Shown here in pieces: positions 45,097 through 54,336 of a stretch of 63,592 nt of DNA. A model generated the notes under the pieces. It saw only the letters and a list, made by a program, of their open reading frames with translations. It was not told where the DNA came from and ran no database searches. The stretch's first letter is position 1; each line of letters begins with the position of its first letter. The stretch covers positions 1-63,592 of the forward strand of contig JANYKW010000034.1 of the NCBI GenBank assembly GCA_025358025.1, given 5' to 3'. The translations under genes and the position numbers were made by a program. This stretch comes from Bacteroidia bacterium. GTDB taxonomy: Bacteria; Bacteroidota; Bacteroidia; Bacteroidales; Prolixibacteraceae.

Positions 45097-48000
45097 ATGT
45101 CAAAAGATAAATTTTTTATCAAGGAATTTTTTGCAACCAGCTGGGCTGTAGATAACAAGACAAGTGTTTATGTACTTGCCTTTATAATCTCCGTTCTGGG
45201 ACTGCTCAATTATTATTTAATTCCGAAGGAGCAATTTCCGGAGGTAATCATTCCGTATATCATTGTCAATTCTCCCTATCCGGGAACCTCCCCGGTCGAT
45301 ATTGAAAATCTGATCACGCGTCCCATCGAAAAACAGCTAAAATCAATAGCCGACGTTAAAAAGATCACAAGCAATTCTGTGCAGGATTTCTCCTCAATTG
45401 TGGTTGAATTTGATCCAAGTGTTGCAGTAGAGGCTGCAAAACAGCGGGTTAGAGATGCCGTAGACAAGGCTAAAAAAGATCTGCCCACCGATCTGCCTTC
45501 GCAACCGCAGATTATGGATGTAAACCTGGCCGAATTTCCGGTGATGTACATCAATATCTCAGGCAATTATGATCTCGACAAACTCAAAAAATACGCCGAA
45601 ATCATTCAGGACAAAGTTGAAGGTGTCAAAGAGATTACCCGGGTCGATATCGTTGGAGCTCTGGAACGTGAAATTCAGATCAATGCTGATATCTTCAAGA
45701 TGCAGGCCGGTCGTGTTACTTTTTCAGACATTGAAAGTGCCGTATCCCGTGAAAATTTAACCATATCTGGTGGGACCATTACCAACAACGGGACCAAAAA
45801 TACCGTTCGTTTGAAGGGTCAGTTCGAAAATGTTCAGGAGATACGCGATATTGTTGTTCATTCTTCAGGAGGCTCATACATCAAACTGAGCGATCTGGCA
45901 GATGTAAAAGATGATTTCAAAGATCAGGAGAGTTTTTCCCGTCTTGACGGAAAAAATGTCATTAGCCTGAATGTGATAAAGAAAAGCGGCACCAATCTTC
46001 TTGATGCATCCGATCAGATCAAAGAGATTGTATCCACTGTCAAAGGGAAAGAACTGCCTGAAGATATCATTCTGACCATCTCAGGTGATCAAAGCAGGAT
46101 GACACGTAATACACTTGAAGAGCTGAACAATACCATCATTATAGGTTTTATCCTGGTGACCCTTGTGCTGATGTTCTTTATGGGTTTCACCAATGCTTTT
46201 TTCGTTGGACTCTCCGTACCACTTTCAATGGCCATTGCCTATCTTATCATTCCCAACATCGGATTTACGATGAATATGATCGTGATGTTTGCCTTTATCT
46301 TTGCCCTGGGAATAGTGGTGGACGATGCCATCGTGGTGATTGAAAATACCCACAGGATGCACCGGAACCATCCGGATATCCGGGTGGCAGCCAAACTCGC
46401 TGCAGGGGAAGTGTTCCTGCCCATTCTTTCGGGTACGATGACGACACTGGCTCCTTTCTTTCCTTTGGCATTCTGGCCGGGAATAGTAGGGCAATTCATG
46501 CATTATCTTCCTGTTACACTGATAATTACTCTCTTTGCCTCTTTGTTTGTCGCCTACATCTTTAATCCTGTTTTTGCAGTATCCTTTATGGCACATGAAT
46601 ACGATTCGGATGCAAAAGCTGAATGGAAACAAACAAAGAAAATTTTAATGGGGATGTTTGGACTGGCGGTAGTATTCTATCTCTTCAAATCATTCGGTAT
46701 TGGAAATTTCATCCTGTTTGCCATCCTGATGGTCTTCCTCTACCACTATGCCATACAATTCTGGATCAAAGCTTTTCAGGAAAGATTCTGGCCAAAAATG
46801 ATGGAAGCCTACGAGCGCCAACTGCGTTGGGTCCTACATGGATTCCGTCCGTTGTGGATGCTTGGAGCGATGATAGTACTATTCATTTTCACGATTGTTC
46901 TAACAGGGATTGTCAAACCCAAAGTGCTATTTTTCCCTGACAGCGATCCGAACAGCATCATGGTATATGTCAGGATGCCGGGAGGTACCGATCAAAATGT
47001 AACAGACAGTGTGACAAGGATAGCAGAACGACGCGTTTATCAGGCAATAGGTCAGCATAATCCGGATGTAGAATCTGTGATTTCCAACATCACCATCGGA
47101 GCCGAAGAAGAGGGATTTGCCTCTGCCGGAAAACCTTTCAACAAGGGAAAGATTTCTATCAATTTCGTGGAGTTCAAATACAGAACAACAGGGATTTCCA
47201 CAACCAAATACCTTGAGAAAATACGCGAATCGGTAGCCGATATTGCCGGAGCAGAGATCACGGTAGGGAAACAAAAAATGGGTCCTCCAACCGGACAACC
47301 CATCAACATTGAAGTAACCAGCGAGAACATGGATGATTTGGTTACCGATGCATTTGCTTTCCGTAGTTACCTGGATTCGCTGAACATTCCCGGTGTGGAA
47401 GAATTGAAAACTGACTTTGAGATCAGTTCACCAGAAATCATGATCGACATTGACCGTGACCGTGCACAGAGGGCAGGTTTATCAACAGGTCAGATTGGAA
47501 TGGAACTCAGAACAGCATTATTTGGTAAGGAAATTTCCAAATTCAAGCAAGACGAAGACGAATTCCCCATCAATCTCAGATATTCAAAATTAACGCGTGA
47601 CAACATCAATTCACTGATCAATCTGGTTATTACCTACCGGGACATGAACTCAGGTCAGATCAGAACCATCCCGCTATCCACTGTGGCAAAGATCCATTAT
47701 TCAAGCTCTTATGCCGGTATCAAAAGGTTAGATCAAAAAAGAATCATTACAGTTTATTCCAATGTGATATCCGGATTTTCTCCAAATGATATCGTGCCTA
47801 AAATCAAAGAATTGGCCAAAGATTTCCCTTTGCATGAAGGTACTTCAATTAAGCTCACCGGCGAGCAAGAGAACCAGGCCGAGACTTCTGCCTTTCTTTT
47901 GAAAGCCATGATAATTGCTCTTGGAATGATTTTCTTTATCCTGATTACCCAGTTTAACTCCGTCAGTAAGACCATCATCATTCTGAGTGAAGTAATGTTC

Positions 48001-48486
48001 AGTATCGTCGGGGTATTGCTTGGAGTTATTGTCTTCCGCATGGATCTTGTAATTATGATGACAGGTTTGGGAGTCGTTGCCCTAGGTGGAATTGTGGTTC
48101 GAAACGGGATCCTGATTGTAGAATTCTGTGATGAGATGAAGAAACGCGGAATGAAAACAAGGGATGCCATTGTTCAGGCAGGCAGAACGAGGATAACTCC
48201 TGTTGTTCTGACAGCGTCTGCGACCATCCTTGGTTTGGTTCCGTTAGCAGTGGGTATGAACATCAACTTTGAAACCCTCTTTACCCATTTTAATCCGCAT
48301 ATTTACTTTGGAGGAGACAATGTTGCCTTTTGGGGACCGCTCTCCTGGACAATTATTTTTGGATTAAGCTTTGCAACTTTCCTTACTTTACTTTTCGTTC
48401 CGGCTTTGTATTACATGGACTACATCATCCGCATCAAAAACCGCAGAAGGAAAAATCTGAAGAAGATAAATGCCCTCAAAAGATGA
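45097..48486 (+). CDS. Efflux RND transporter permease (AcrB/HAE1-type)
   Basis: A 1129-residue inner-membrane pump with twelve helices and two large periplasmic loops. NSPYPGTSPVDIENLITRPI in loop 1, the proton-relay helix GIVVDDAIVVIENTHRM with the Asp pair, and the second-half VALGGIVVRNGILIVEFCDE are all present. It is longer than the usual 1020-1050 residues because of extra hydrophobic sequence in the middle, around residues 505-570. The substrate is unknown. Last gene of the operon; a terminator follows. Confidence 0.94.
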   Translation: MSKDKFFIKEFFATSWAVDNKTSVYVLAFIISVLGLLNYYLIPKEQFPEVIIPYIIVNSPYPGTSPVDIENLITRPIEKQLKSIADVKKITSNSVQDFSSIVVEFDPSVAVEAAKQRVRDAVDKAKKDLPTDLPSQPQIMDVNLAEFPVMYINISGNYDLDKLKKYAEIIQDKVEGVKEITRVDIVGALEREIQINADIFKMQAGRVTFSDIESAVSRENLTISGGTITNNGTKNTVRLKGQFENVQEIRDIVVHSSGGSYIKLSDLADVKDDFKDQESFSRLDGKNVISLNVIKKSGTNLLDASDQIKEIVSTVKGKELPEDIILTISGDQSRMTRNTLEELNNTIIIGFILVTLVLMFFMGFTNAFFVGLSVPLSMAIAYLIIPNIGFTMNMIVMFAFIFALGIVVDDAIVVIENTHRMHRNHPDIRVAAKLAAGEVFLPILSGTMTTLAPFFPLAFWPGIVGQFMHYLPVTLIITLFASLFVAYIFNPVFAVSFMAHEYDSDAKAEWKQTKKILMGMFGLAVVFYLFKSFGIGNFILFAILMVFLYHYAIQFWIKAFQERFWPKMMEAYERQLRWVLHGFRPLWMLGAMIVLFIFTIVLTGIVKPKVLFFPDSDPNSIMVYVRMPGGTDQNVTDSVTRIAERRVYQAIGQHNPDVESVISNITIGAEEEGFASAGKPFNKGKISINFVEFKYRTTGISTTKYLEKIRESVADIAGAEITVGKQKMGPPTGQPINIEVTSENMDDLVTDAFAFRSYLDSLNIPGVEELKTDFEISSPEIMIDIDRDRAQRAGLSTGQIGMELRTALFGKEISKFKQDEDEFPINLRYSKLTRDNINSLINLVITYRDMNSGQIRTIPLSTVAKIHYSSSYAGIKRLDQKRIITVYSNVISGFSPNDIVPKIKELAKDFPLHEGTSIKLTGEQENQAETSAFLLKAMIIALGMIFFILITQFNSVSKTIIILSEVMFSIVGVLLGVIVFRMDLVIMMTGLGVVALGGIVVRNGILIVEFCDEMKKRGMKTRDAIVQAGRTRITPVVLTASATILGLVPLAVGMNINFETLFTHFNPHIYFGGDNVAFWGPLSWTIIFGLSFATFLTLLFVPALYYMDYIIRIKNRRRKNLKKINALKR

Positions 48487-48507
48487 GAACTTCAATGTAA
48501 AATTACT

Positions 48508-48548
48508 AAAAATCAGAGGGTTCCAATTATGGGAGCCCTCTGATTTTT
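48508..48548. terminator. Bidirectional rho-independent terminator
   Basis: A perfect 13-bp stem, AAAAATCAGAGGG (48508-48520) with CCCTCTGATTTTT (48536-48548), has a 15-nt loop. It stops the efflux operon from the left and the redox operon from the right; its right arm touches the stop codon of the barrel gene. Confidence 0.88.
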
Positions 48549-50154
48549 AAAACCTCTTAATCAGGCTGCAATAGATCTGATGGTACTTGTTCACTTTCTC
48601 AAAAGTGCCTTCATAGTTGACAGATAGAGAGAATTTTCGGCTAAATTGCATAGACAAATCGGTGCCAAAAATATGTTCAAGTAATTTATCCTTCGAAGTC
48701 AGGTAAGTGTAATCCACATACCTGTAATTCAGGCTCCAGTTCAACTTGCCATTCAGAAAGTCCTTGTCAAACCTCAATCCATAAATTAGCCCATCAACAT
48801 AGCTGGTATGCAGTGAATTAACAGTTAATGAGGCTGAAACATTCAGAACAGGTAATTGTGTATAAGTTAGGAAACCATTGATATTAGTGGTAGGTTTGCT
48901 ATCCCCGGCCCGATCCCAGTAACTGGAGGATACTCCGACACTCATGTAATTAATGGGTCTGTAATTGATCCTAAGCTGTACACCCTGCCTTGTAGCATCT
49001 GCCAGCATTACATCGATGTAATTTTTGTACGTTTCGTAATAGATGATATTTTTACGGTTATCATAAGAGGTGGAAACAGACAACTTTCTGGACACCCGGT
49101 AATTCAACATAAGGTATAAACTGGTCAAGGTCAATTCATTAACAGGAATAAAATTAACCACTTTAAAGAGATCAACTTCAGAAGAAACGAATAGATTAAG
49201 ATTCTTTAAAAGGGAGTTGTCATGCTGAATATAAACGAACCGCCTGTCAGTATTCCCGGAATTCGTTTGGTTAAATCCTGCCAGGGAAGTTTGCATTATA
49301 CCATTGCTGCTTTTCAAAGTGTGCCCTATAAAGACACCATACTCCAGCAGATCCTTATTAAAACTGTAGTCAGTATTATCCGGGCGGAATCCTGCAACTG
49401 CCCCCCAGTAAAAGTGCTGATAGTTTACCTCAACTTGCAATCCGTCAATAGCCCCTATGCTGGAAATCTTTGGATTGGTTTTTCTTCCCAACCAAAAAGT
49501 GGTCTTCTCCCCTGCTTCATATTTAAGATTCAGGTCATAAATTTTCAATCCACTGTAAATATTTTCCTTAATTGCTGCCCAATCGTCCAGTTTATGGGCA
49601 AAAGAGATATATGTATCCAACGAAATGCGTGAATTGGAAATATTGGATGCATTCATAGACCAGATATATCTCATTCGGAAGTTGTTGCCAGATGGTAAAT
49701 TCGAAATATTTGCATAAGATGATATCTGAACACGACCATCTATTCGTTCTTTCCGGGCAGGTGGCAAATTATCCTGTTTATTATTCAATGATTTTGAACT
49801 GTCCTGAAGAAGCTGAACTGACTGTTCACTTTGAATTTCTTTGATGGCAACAGCATCTTCCTTCGAAACCAGCGCAATCACTTTGTCTCCAATTTGCAAT
49901 TTCTCCGTATCTGCAACTTTACCAACACAAGAAACCGAAGATGCACTCTCTACTGTAAAGATTGGCACCAAAACATTATTTTTTTTAATATAAATTTTAT
50001 CTCCAATCTTAATTCCTTTTGCTGATAAGAATTTAACATAGATATTTTGAGCAGTCTGGTATGATACAACCCCTTCTATCTCATTTTTGCCCTCCTGGGC
50101 GGAGGAAATTGAGGTGAGGAATATCCCAAAAATAATGAGTAAAATAATTTTCAT
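48547..50154 (-). CDS. Outer-membrane beta-barrel protein of the multiheme cytochrome operon
   Basis: A 535-residue exported protein, using the ATG at 50152-50154 (MKIILLIIFGIFLTSISSAQ signal peptide; the frame extends 13 codons further). Residues about 22-95 form a small beta-rich domain with two IGDKI/IGDKV turns. From about residue 135 on, alternating strands such as RMRYIWSMNAS, LSVSTSYDNR, LNWSLNYRYVDY and the final SLIKRF (C-terminal Phe) indicate a large barrel, perhaps 16-20 strands. No CxxCH is present. I do not recognise the family. As last gene after two multiheme cytochromes it could be the porin partner of an electron conduit, by analogy only. Confidence 0.7.
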   Translation of the reverse strand: MKIILLIIFGIFLTSISSAQEGKNEIEGVVSYQTAQNIYVKFLSAKGIKIGDKIYIKKNNVLVPIFTVESASSVSCVGKVADTEKLQIGDKVIALVSKEDAVAIKEIQSEQSVQLLQDSSKSLNNKQDNLPPARKERIDGRVQISSYANISNLPSGNNFRMRYIWSMNASNISNSRISLDTYISFAHKLDDWAAIKENIYSGLKIYDLNLKYEAGEKTTFWLGRKTNPKISSIGAIDGLQVEVNYQHFYWGAVAGFRPDNTDYSFNKDLLEYGVFIGHTLKSSNGIMQTSLAGFNQTNSGNTDRRFVYIQHDNSLLKNLNLFVSSEVDLFKVVNFIPVNELTLTSLYLMLNYRVSRKLSVSTSYDNRKNIIYYETYKNYIDVMLADATRQGVQLRINYRPINYMSVGVSSSYWDRAGDSKPTTNINGFLTYTQLPVLNVSASLTVNSLHTSYVDGLIYGLRFDKDFLNGKLNWSLNYRYVDYTYLTSKDKLLEHIFGTDLSMQFSRKFSLSVNYEGTFEKVNKYHQIYCSLIKRF

Positions 50155-50218
50155 TAATCCATTTAATTTATTCAAAACAAAACCCGATGGCACAAGTTCC
50201 AGCTAAAAATAACCTGGA

Positions 50219-52735
50219 CTACCCGACTCTTCCGGAAGGGTGACATTTAAAACAAGATATACCGGTATAGGAATAATTACTCACTCCTGTATGATGGCCA
50301 TCAACAGATGCTTTGCTGCTATGCTCATGACACAAGATGCAACTAAATGTAGCGTAATTGGTTGCTACATAGTGACATTCAGAACAGAGTGTCCACTTTC
50401 CACTGTGTTTTCCACTGTTAATAGGAAAATACTGAGCATCGTGATTGAAGGTAGATGGTACCCATGCACCCGTCGTGTGACAACTCTCACAATTTGTTGG
50501 AAACTTTATTGAAACGTGATTGGGATTCGTTGATGCATTGTATTTGGCTGCATGGCAACTGTAGCAGGCTGTTGGCGTTCCTTTAAATCCGGCAGTATGA
50601 CATTTAGCACAAAGCACGGTTGTATGGGCACCGGTGAGAGGGAAGCTGGTTGATGCATGATTAAAGCTATTTTCCAGCCAGTTGTTCTGTGTATGACAAA
50701 CAGTACAATCGGTAGGATATCCCTGCGAATTATGGTTTGGCGCGGTATCATACCGTGACTGGTGACAACTAATACAAGTCTGAAGCGTTGTCGTAACGCT
50801 GCCTTTGTGACAATCGGAGCACTGAATAATATTCTTGTGTGCACCCCGAAGCGCATATCCGGTTGCGGTATGGCTGAAAGAAGAAGGTTTCCAGGCAGAA
50901 GTAGTATGGCAGGTCGCACACTCTTTTGGTATACCTGCAGCGACATGTCCGGGTAACTGTGAACTGGTATAGACCGGTAAATGGCAACTTTGGCAAGCTG
51001 TAGGCGTGTTGACATATCCATTCACATGGCATGTTGAACACAAAACATTGGTATGAGCACCTGTTAAAGGAAATGATGTGGTTGAATGATCAAAACTTGT
51101 AGCCAGCCAGTTGTTCTGAGTATGGCATTTTGTGCAGTCAGTAGCATAATTATTCTGTTTGTGACCAGGTGCACCATCGTATTGTACCTGGTGACAAGCA
51201 ATACAGGTCTGAGGGGCAGAGGTAACATTGCCCTTATGGCATAATGAACACTGTACAATGGTTTTGTGTGCCCCCAGTAATTCATAGCCCGTTGTGGTGT
51301 GATTGAAAGAAGAAGGTTTCCAAACAATGGTTGTATGGCAAGTCGAACACTCTCTGGGTATGCCTGCTGCAACGTGGCCAGGGAGCTGGGAGCTGGTATA
51401 AACTGGCAGATGGCAGCTTAGGCAGGCACTGGATGTTCCTTTGTACACTGATGTATGACATTTTGAGCACAATACCGCAGTATGAGCTCCTGTAAGCGGG
51501 AAGTTTGTTGCAGCATGATTGAAACTATTTTCAAGCCAATTGTTCTGGGTATGACAATTTGTACAATCAACAGGATATCCCTGAGATTTATGATCCGGCG
51601 CTGAATCATATTTGGTTTGATGACATCCGATACATGTTTGTGGTGCTGAAGTGACATTTCCCTTGTGACACAGCGAGCATTGAACAAGGGTTTTGTGCGA
51701 TCCCTTTAATTCATAGCCTGAAGCCGTGTGATTAAAGGTTGATGGTTTCCAGGCACCAGTTGTGTGGCAGACTGCACAATCTTTGGGAATTCCAGCTGTC
51801 AGGTGAGCAGGAATCTGTGAGGCATTGTATACAGGAAGGTGACAACTACTGCAAACTGCGGGAGTGCCTGCCAATGTTGATACGTGACAATCCGTGCATT
51901 TTGCCGCCACATGTTTTCCTGTTAAAGGGAAACTTGTACTGGCGTGGTTAAAACTATTCTCAATCCAGTTGTTACGGGAATGACACTTCGTGCAATCGAC
52001 CGGGAAATTAACTTTTTTATGGTTTGGGGCCCGATCATACTGAGACTGATGACAAGCGATACATTCAGCCGGTATTTTCGCATAGTGAGTGCTTGTGTGA
52101 CAAAGTCCGCAACCCACATTGTGACCACCGGTTAAAGGGAAAAGATCGTGGTTGACTAATTTTGTTTGCCAGCTTGTTGTATTTTCATTGTGACATTCCA
52201 GACAATCTGTAGAATATCTGCCAGTGACATGGTTGGGTGAGGTTGTATTCAAAAAATCTTCTCTGTGACAATTAACACACTCAATACCAAGTACTTCAAA
52301 CTGATATACAGCTGCTGACTTGTGGCAGTCAGTGCAACTCACCGTCCTGTGTGCGCCCAAAAGTGGAAAGCGTGTTTGTTGATGCATTTTGGTGCCATCG
52401 CTAACGATCCAGGTCGTAGGTGTATGACATTTTTCGCAGACTTTTCCCAATGTCAGGTTGTGAACATCTGTATGACAATCAAGACAGTTTCTTCTTCCAT
52501 CCTTGAAGTTTAGCGATTTATGACAATCCAGGCAGTTAACAATGGTATGTTGTCCGGCAAGCTTGAAGCTGGTATTGTCATGATTAAATTTAGCCTCAAT
52601 CGGGTTTACCTTCCAGTTTTTGGAAGTATGGCATTGAGCACAATCGATCTTGAACGCAGTCCCGTGTGGAGATGTTTGTCCCTGAACATAACATGCAATT
52701 AACAGGGCAATTACTGTAAGTGACAAGTAGCGCAT
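50219..52735 (-). CDS. 34-heme c-type cytochrome with six-heme repeats
   Basis: An 838-residue exported protein with 34 CxxCH heme-binding motifs by direct count, about one per 25 residues. The N-terminus MRYLSLTVIALLIACYVQGQ is a signal; LIAC could be a lipobox or the cut may follow VQG. Residues 248-676 are three tandem units of exactly 143 residues, each with six CxxCH motifs, plus a partial fourth unit. Between heme motifs the pattern FNHxxTxFxLxGxH recurs, supplying likely distal His ligands. No enzyme domain is seen, so it is an electron-transfer or storage wire. It overlaps the upstream 20-heme gene by 25 bp. Confidence 0.93.
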   Translation of the reverse strand: MRYLSLTVIALLIACYVQGQTSPHGTAFKIDCAQCHTSKNWKVNPIEAKFNHDNTSFKLAGQHTIVNCLDCHKSLNFKDGRRNCLDCHTDVHNLTLGKVCEKCHTPTTWIVSDGTKMHQQTRFPLLGAHRTVSCTDCHKSAAVYQFEVLGIECVNCHREDFLNTTSPNHVTGRYSTDCLECHNENTTSWQTKLVNHDLFPLTGGHNVGCGLCHTSTHYAKIPAECIACHQSQYDRAPNHKKVNFPVDCTKCHSRNNWIENSFNHASTSFPLTGKHVAAKCTDCHVSTLAGTPAVCSSCHLPVYNASQIPAHLTAGIPKDCAVCHTTGAWKPSTFNHTASGYELKGSHKTLVQCSLCHKGNVTSAPQTCIGCHQTKYDSAPDHKSQGYPVDCTNCHTQNNWLENSFNHAATNFPLTGAHTAVLCSKCHTSVYKGTSSACLSCHLPVYTSSQLPGHVAAGIPRECSTCHTTIVWKPSSFNHTTTGYELLGAHKTIVQCSLCHKGNVTSAPQTCIACHQVQYDGAPGHKQNNYATDCTKCHTQNNWLATSFDHSTTSFPLTGAHTNVLCSTCHVNGYVNTPTACQSCHLPVYTSSQLPGHVAAGIPKECATCHTTSAWKPSSFSHTATGYALRGAHKNIIQCSDCHKGSVTTTLQTCISCHQSRYDTAPNHNSQGYPTDCTVCHTQNNWLENSFNHASTSFPLTGAHTTVLCAKCHTAGFKGTPTACYSCHAAKYNASTNPNHVSIKFPTNCESCHTTGAWVPSTFNHDAQYFPINSGKHSGKWTLCSECHYVATNYATFSCILCHEHSSKASVDGHHTGVSNYSYTGISCFKCHPSGRVG
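50432..51994 (-). repeat. 429-bp coding tandem repeats in the 34-heme cytochrome gene
   Basis: Three units of exactly 429 bp (51994-51566, 51565-51137, 51136-50708) and part of a fourth (50707 to about 50432) encode the 143-residue six-heme unit. Compared by eye, the DNA of the units has diverged clearly (roughly two thirds identical in the stretches checked) while length is unchanged, so the duplication is old and the spacing is kept. Confidence 0.85.
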
Positions 52736-54306
52736 AGTATGTCTTTAATTTTGTAGTTGATATATTTTATGTTCCCTTCTGTCAGTTCTTTGTGGCACTT
52801 CAGGCAGGCCACATCCTTGTGGCCGCCGTCTAATTTAAAACGAGTGGCATTGTGGTCAAACTTTCCGGGTTTCCAGTTTTCAAATCCATGACATTTCAAA
52901 CATACGTATTCCTTATTCTCACTGAACTGCGCATGATGAATATCCTTATGACAGTTCTCACAATTCCCATCCAATTTTTTAAAGTTCTGATCTATTGCTT
53001 CTCCATTTATGGCCTCGAAGTGGCATTTTCTGCAACTTAGCCCGGCATGTTTTCCCTCGAGTGCAAAAGTGGTCTTTACGTGATCGAAATTTATTTCATT
53101 CCATGACTTAACCTGATGACAATTTTCGCATTGTTCGGCCGGATAGTATTTAACATCAATCAAATTTTTGTGAATGTCTTTGTGACAATCCACACATTTT
53201 TCACCAATACCCCGAAAATTCCAATCTTTTCCCTTTTTATGACATTCAAAACATGGAGTAGCCAGATGGGCGCCATCCAACCTGAATCTAGACAGATTAT
53301 GTTTTTCTATGGGAAAAGAAAATTGTGTAAATCCAGCAACATCATGGCATTCGGAACAATCAGGCGATATCTCTCCTTTCTTAAACTGATCCTTATGGTA
53401 GTCTTTGTGGCAGTCACCGCATTTATCATGCTTTAACGGTGTTGTGATACTTATTTTATGACATGCCTTGCAAGCGACCTGGGCATGTCTTCCCGCGAGT
53501 AAGAATCCGGTTTTACTGTGATCAAACTGCCCGGTACGCTTAACTGTTTTAAAAGATTCCTCCATATGACACTGGGTGCAATTCTGACCAAATTTCTTTT
53601 CGTGCGGATCCTTATGACAATTCACACATTGTTGAAATTGCAATCCTGAAAATTGCTGGTAATCTTTACCGTTCCTGACACTTTTGAAATGGCATTTTTC
53701 GCAACCGACCTCAGTATGTTTTCCTCTCAACTGGTATTTTGCTTTTGTATGATTGAAATTCGTTGCCGGTTTAAAAGCGTCAGGGGTGTGGCAGTTCAAG
53801 CAGTTTGCTGAAAGAGTTTTCTGGTGAAAGTCCTCGTGACAGCTCAGACATAAATCACTTAAGCCCAAATAGGTTTCCTGCTTCATTTTTAACCCGGATT
53901 CTGAAATATTCTCTTTCTTATGGCAATCCTTGCATTCTTTTTTCGCGTGTTTCCCTTCCAGTTTGTAACCCGTGTCGTCGTGATTAAACTTATCTTTCTG
54001 CAGGTGAACTATATCATAATTTCTTCCATAATGATCGCTGTGGCAAATAATACAATCTTTGCCTTTAACTTTGGAAGAAGCGTGAAATCCTTTGGCTTCA
54101 TCCAGGCGCTTTTTGATCTCTTTGTGACACTCCAGACATTTATCATTGGATACTTTTGCCCCAAGGGTATGACACTGTGTACAATTGGACATTCCTTCCA
54201 GATGTGCATGAACTTTTGCCAATTCACCGGGAGATATTTGAGCAATCCCCTTCAGTGTAAGAATCAGGATTGAAAAGATTAAAACAATTTTATATATCAA
54301 ATTCAT
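52711..54306 (-). CDS. 20-heme c-type cytochrome
   Basis: A 531-residue exported protein with 20 CxxCH motifs by direct count, starting at MNLIYKIVLIFSILILTLKG (signal peptide; the frame extends 9 codons upstream). It shares with its neighbour the recurring F(N/D)Hxx(T/A)xFxLxGxHxxxxCxxCH unit, seen six times here, but without exact tandem repeats. It is richer in Lys and Asp than the 34-heme protein, which is Ser/Thr-rich. It is predicted to lie in the periplasm. It lies 30 bp downstream of the Fe-S/FAD gene and overlaps the next gene. Confidence 0.93.
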   Translation of the reverse strand: MNLIYKIVLIFSILILTLKGIAQISPGELAKVHAHLEGMSNCTQCHTLGAKVSNDKCLECHKEIKKRLDEAKGFHASSKVKGKDCIICHSDHYGRNYDIVHLQKDKFNHDDTGYKLEGKHAKKECKDCHKKENISESGLKMKQETYLGLSDLCLSCHEDFHQKTLSANCLNCHTPDAFKPATNFNHTKAKYQLRGKHTEVGCEKCHFKSVRNGKDYQQFSGLQFQQCVNCHKDPHEKKFGQNCTQCHMEESFKTVKRTGQFDHSKTGFLLAGRHAQVACKACHKISITTPLKHDKCGDCHKDYHKDQFKKGEISPDCSECHDVAGFTQFSFPIEKHNLSRFRLDGAHLATPCFECHKKGKDWNFRGIGEKCVDCHKDIHKNLIDVKYYPAEQCENCHQVKSWNEINFDHVKTTFALEGKHAGLSCRKCHFEAINGEAIDQNFKKLDGNCENCHKDIHHAQFSENKEYVCLKCHGFENWKPGKFDHNATRFKLDGGHKDVACLKCHKELTEGNIKYINYKIKDILCATCHLQ

Positions 54307-54336
54307 AATTGTCATTCCAATGAATTCTGCCAAAGG

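Noticed and set aside
50762-52702. Several open frames of 60-170 codons overlapping the multiheme cytochrome genes, on both strands
   Set aside because: They arise from the repetitive, Cys/His-rich codon pattern of the real genes and recur at the 429-bp repeat spacing.
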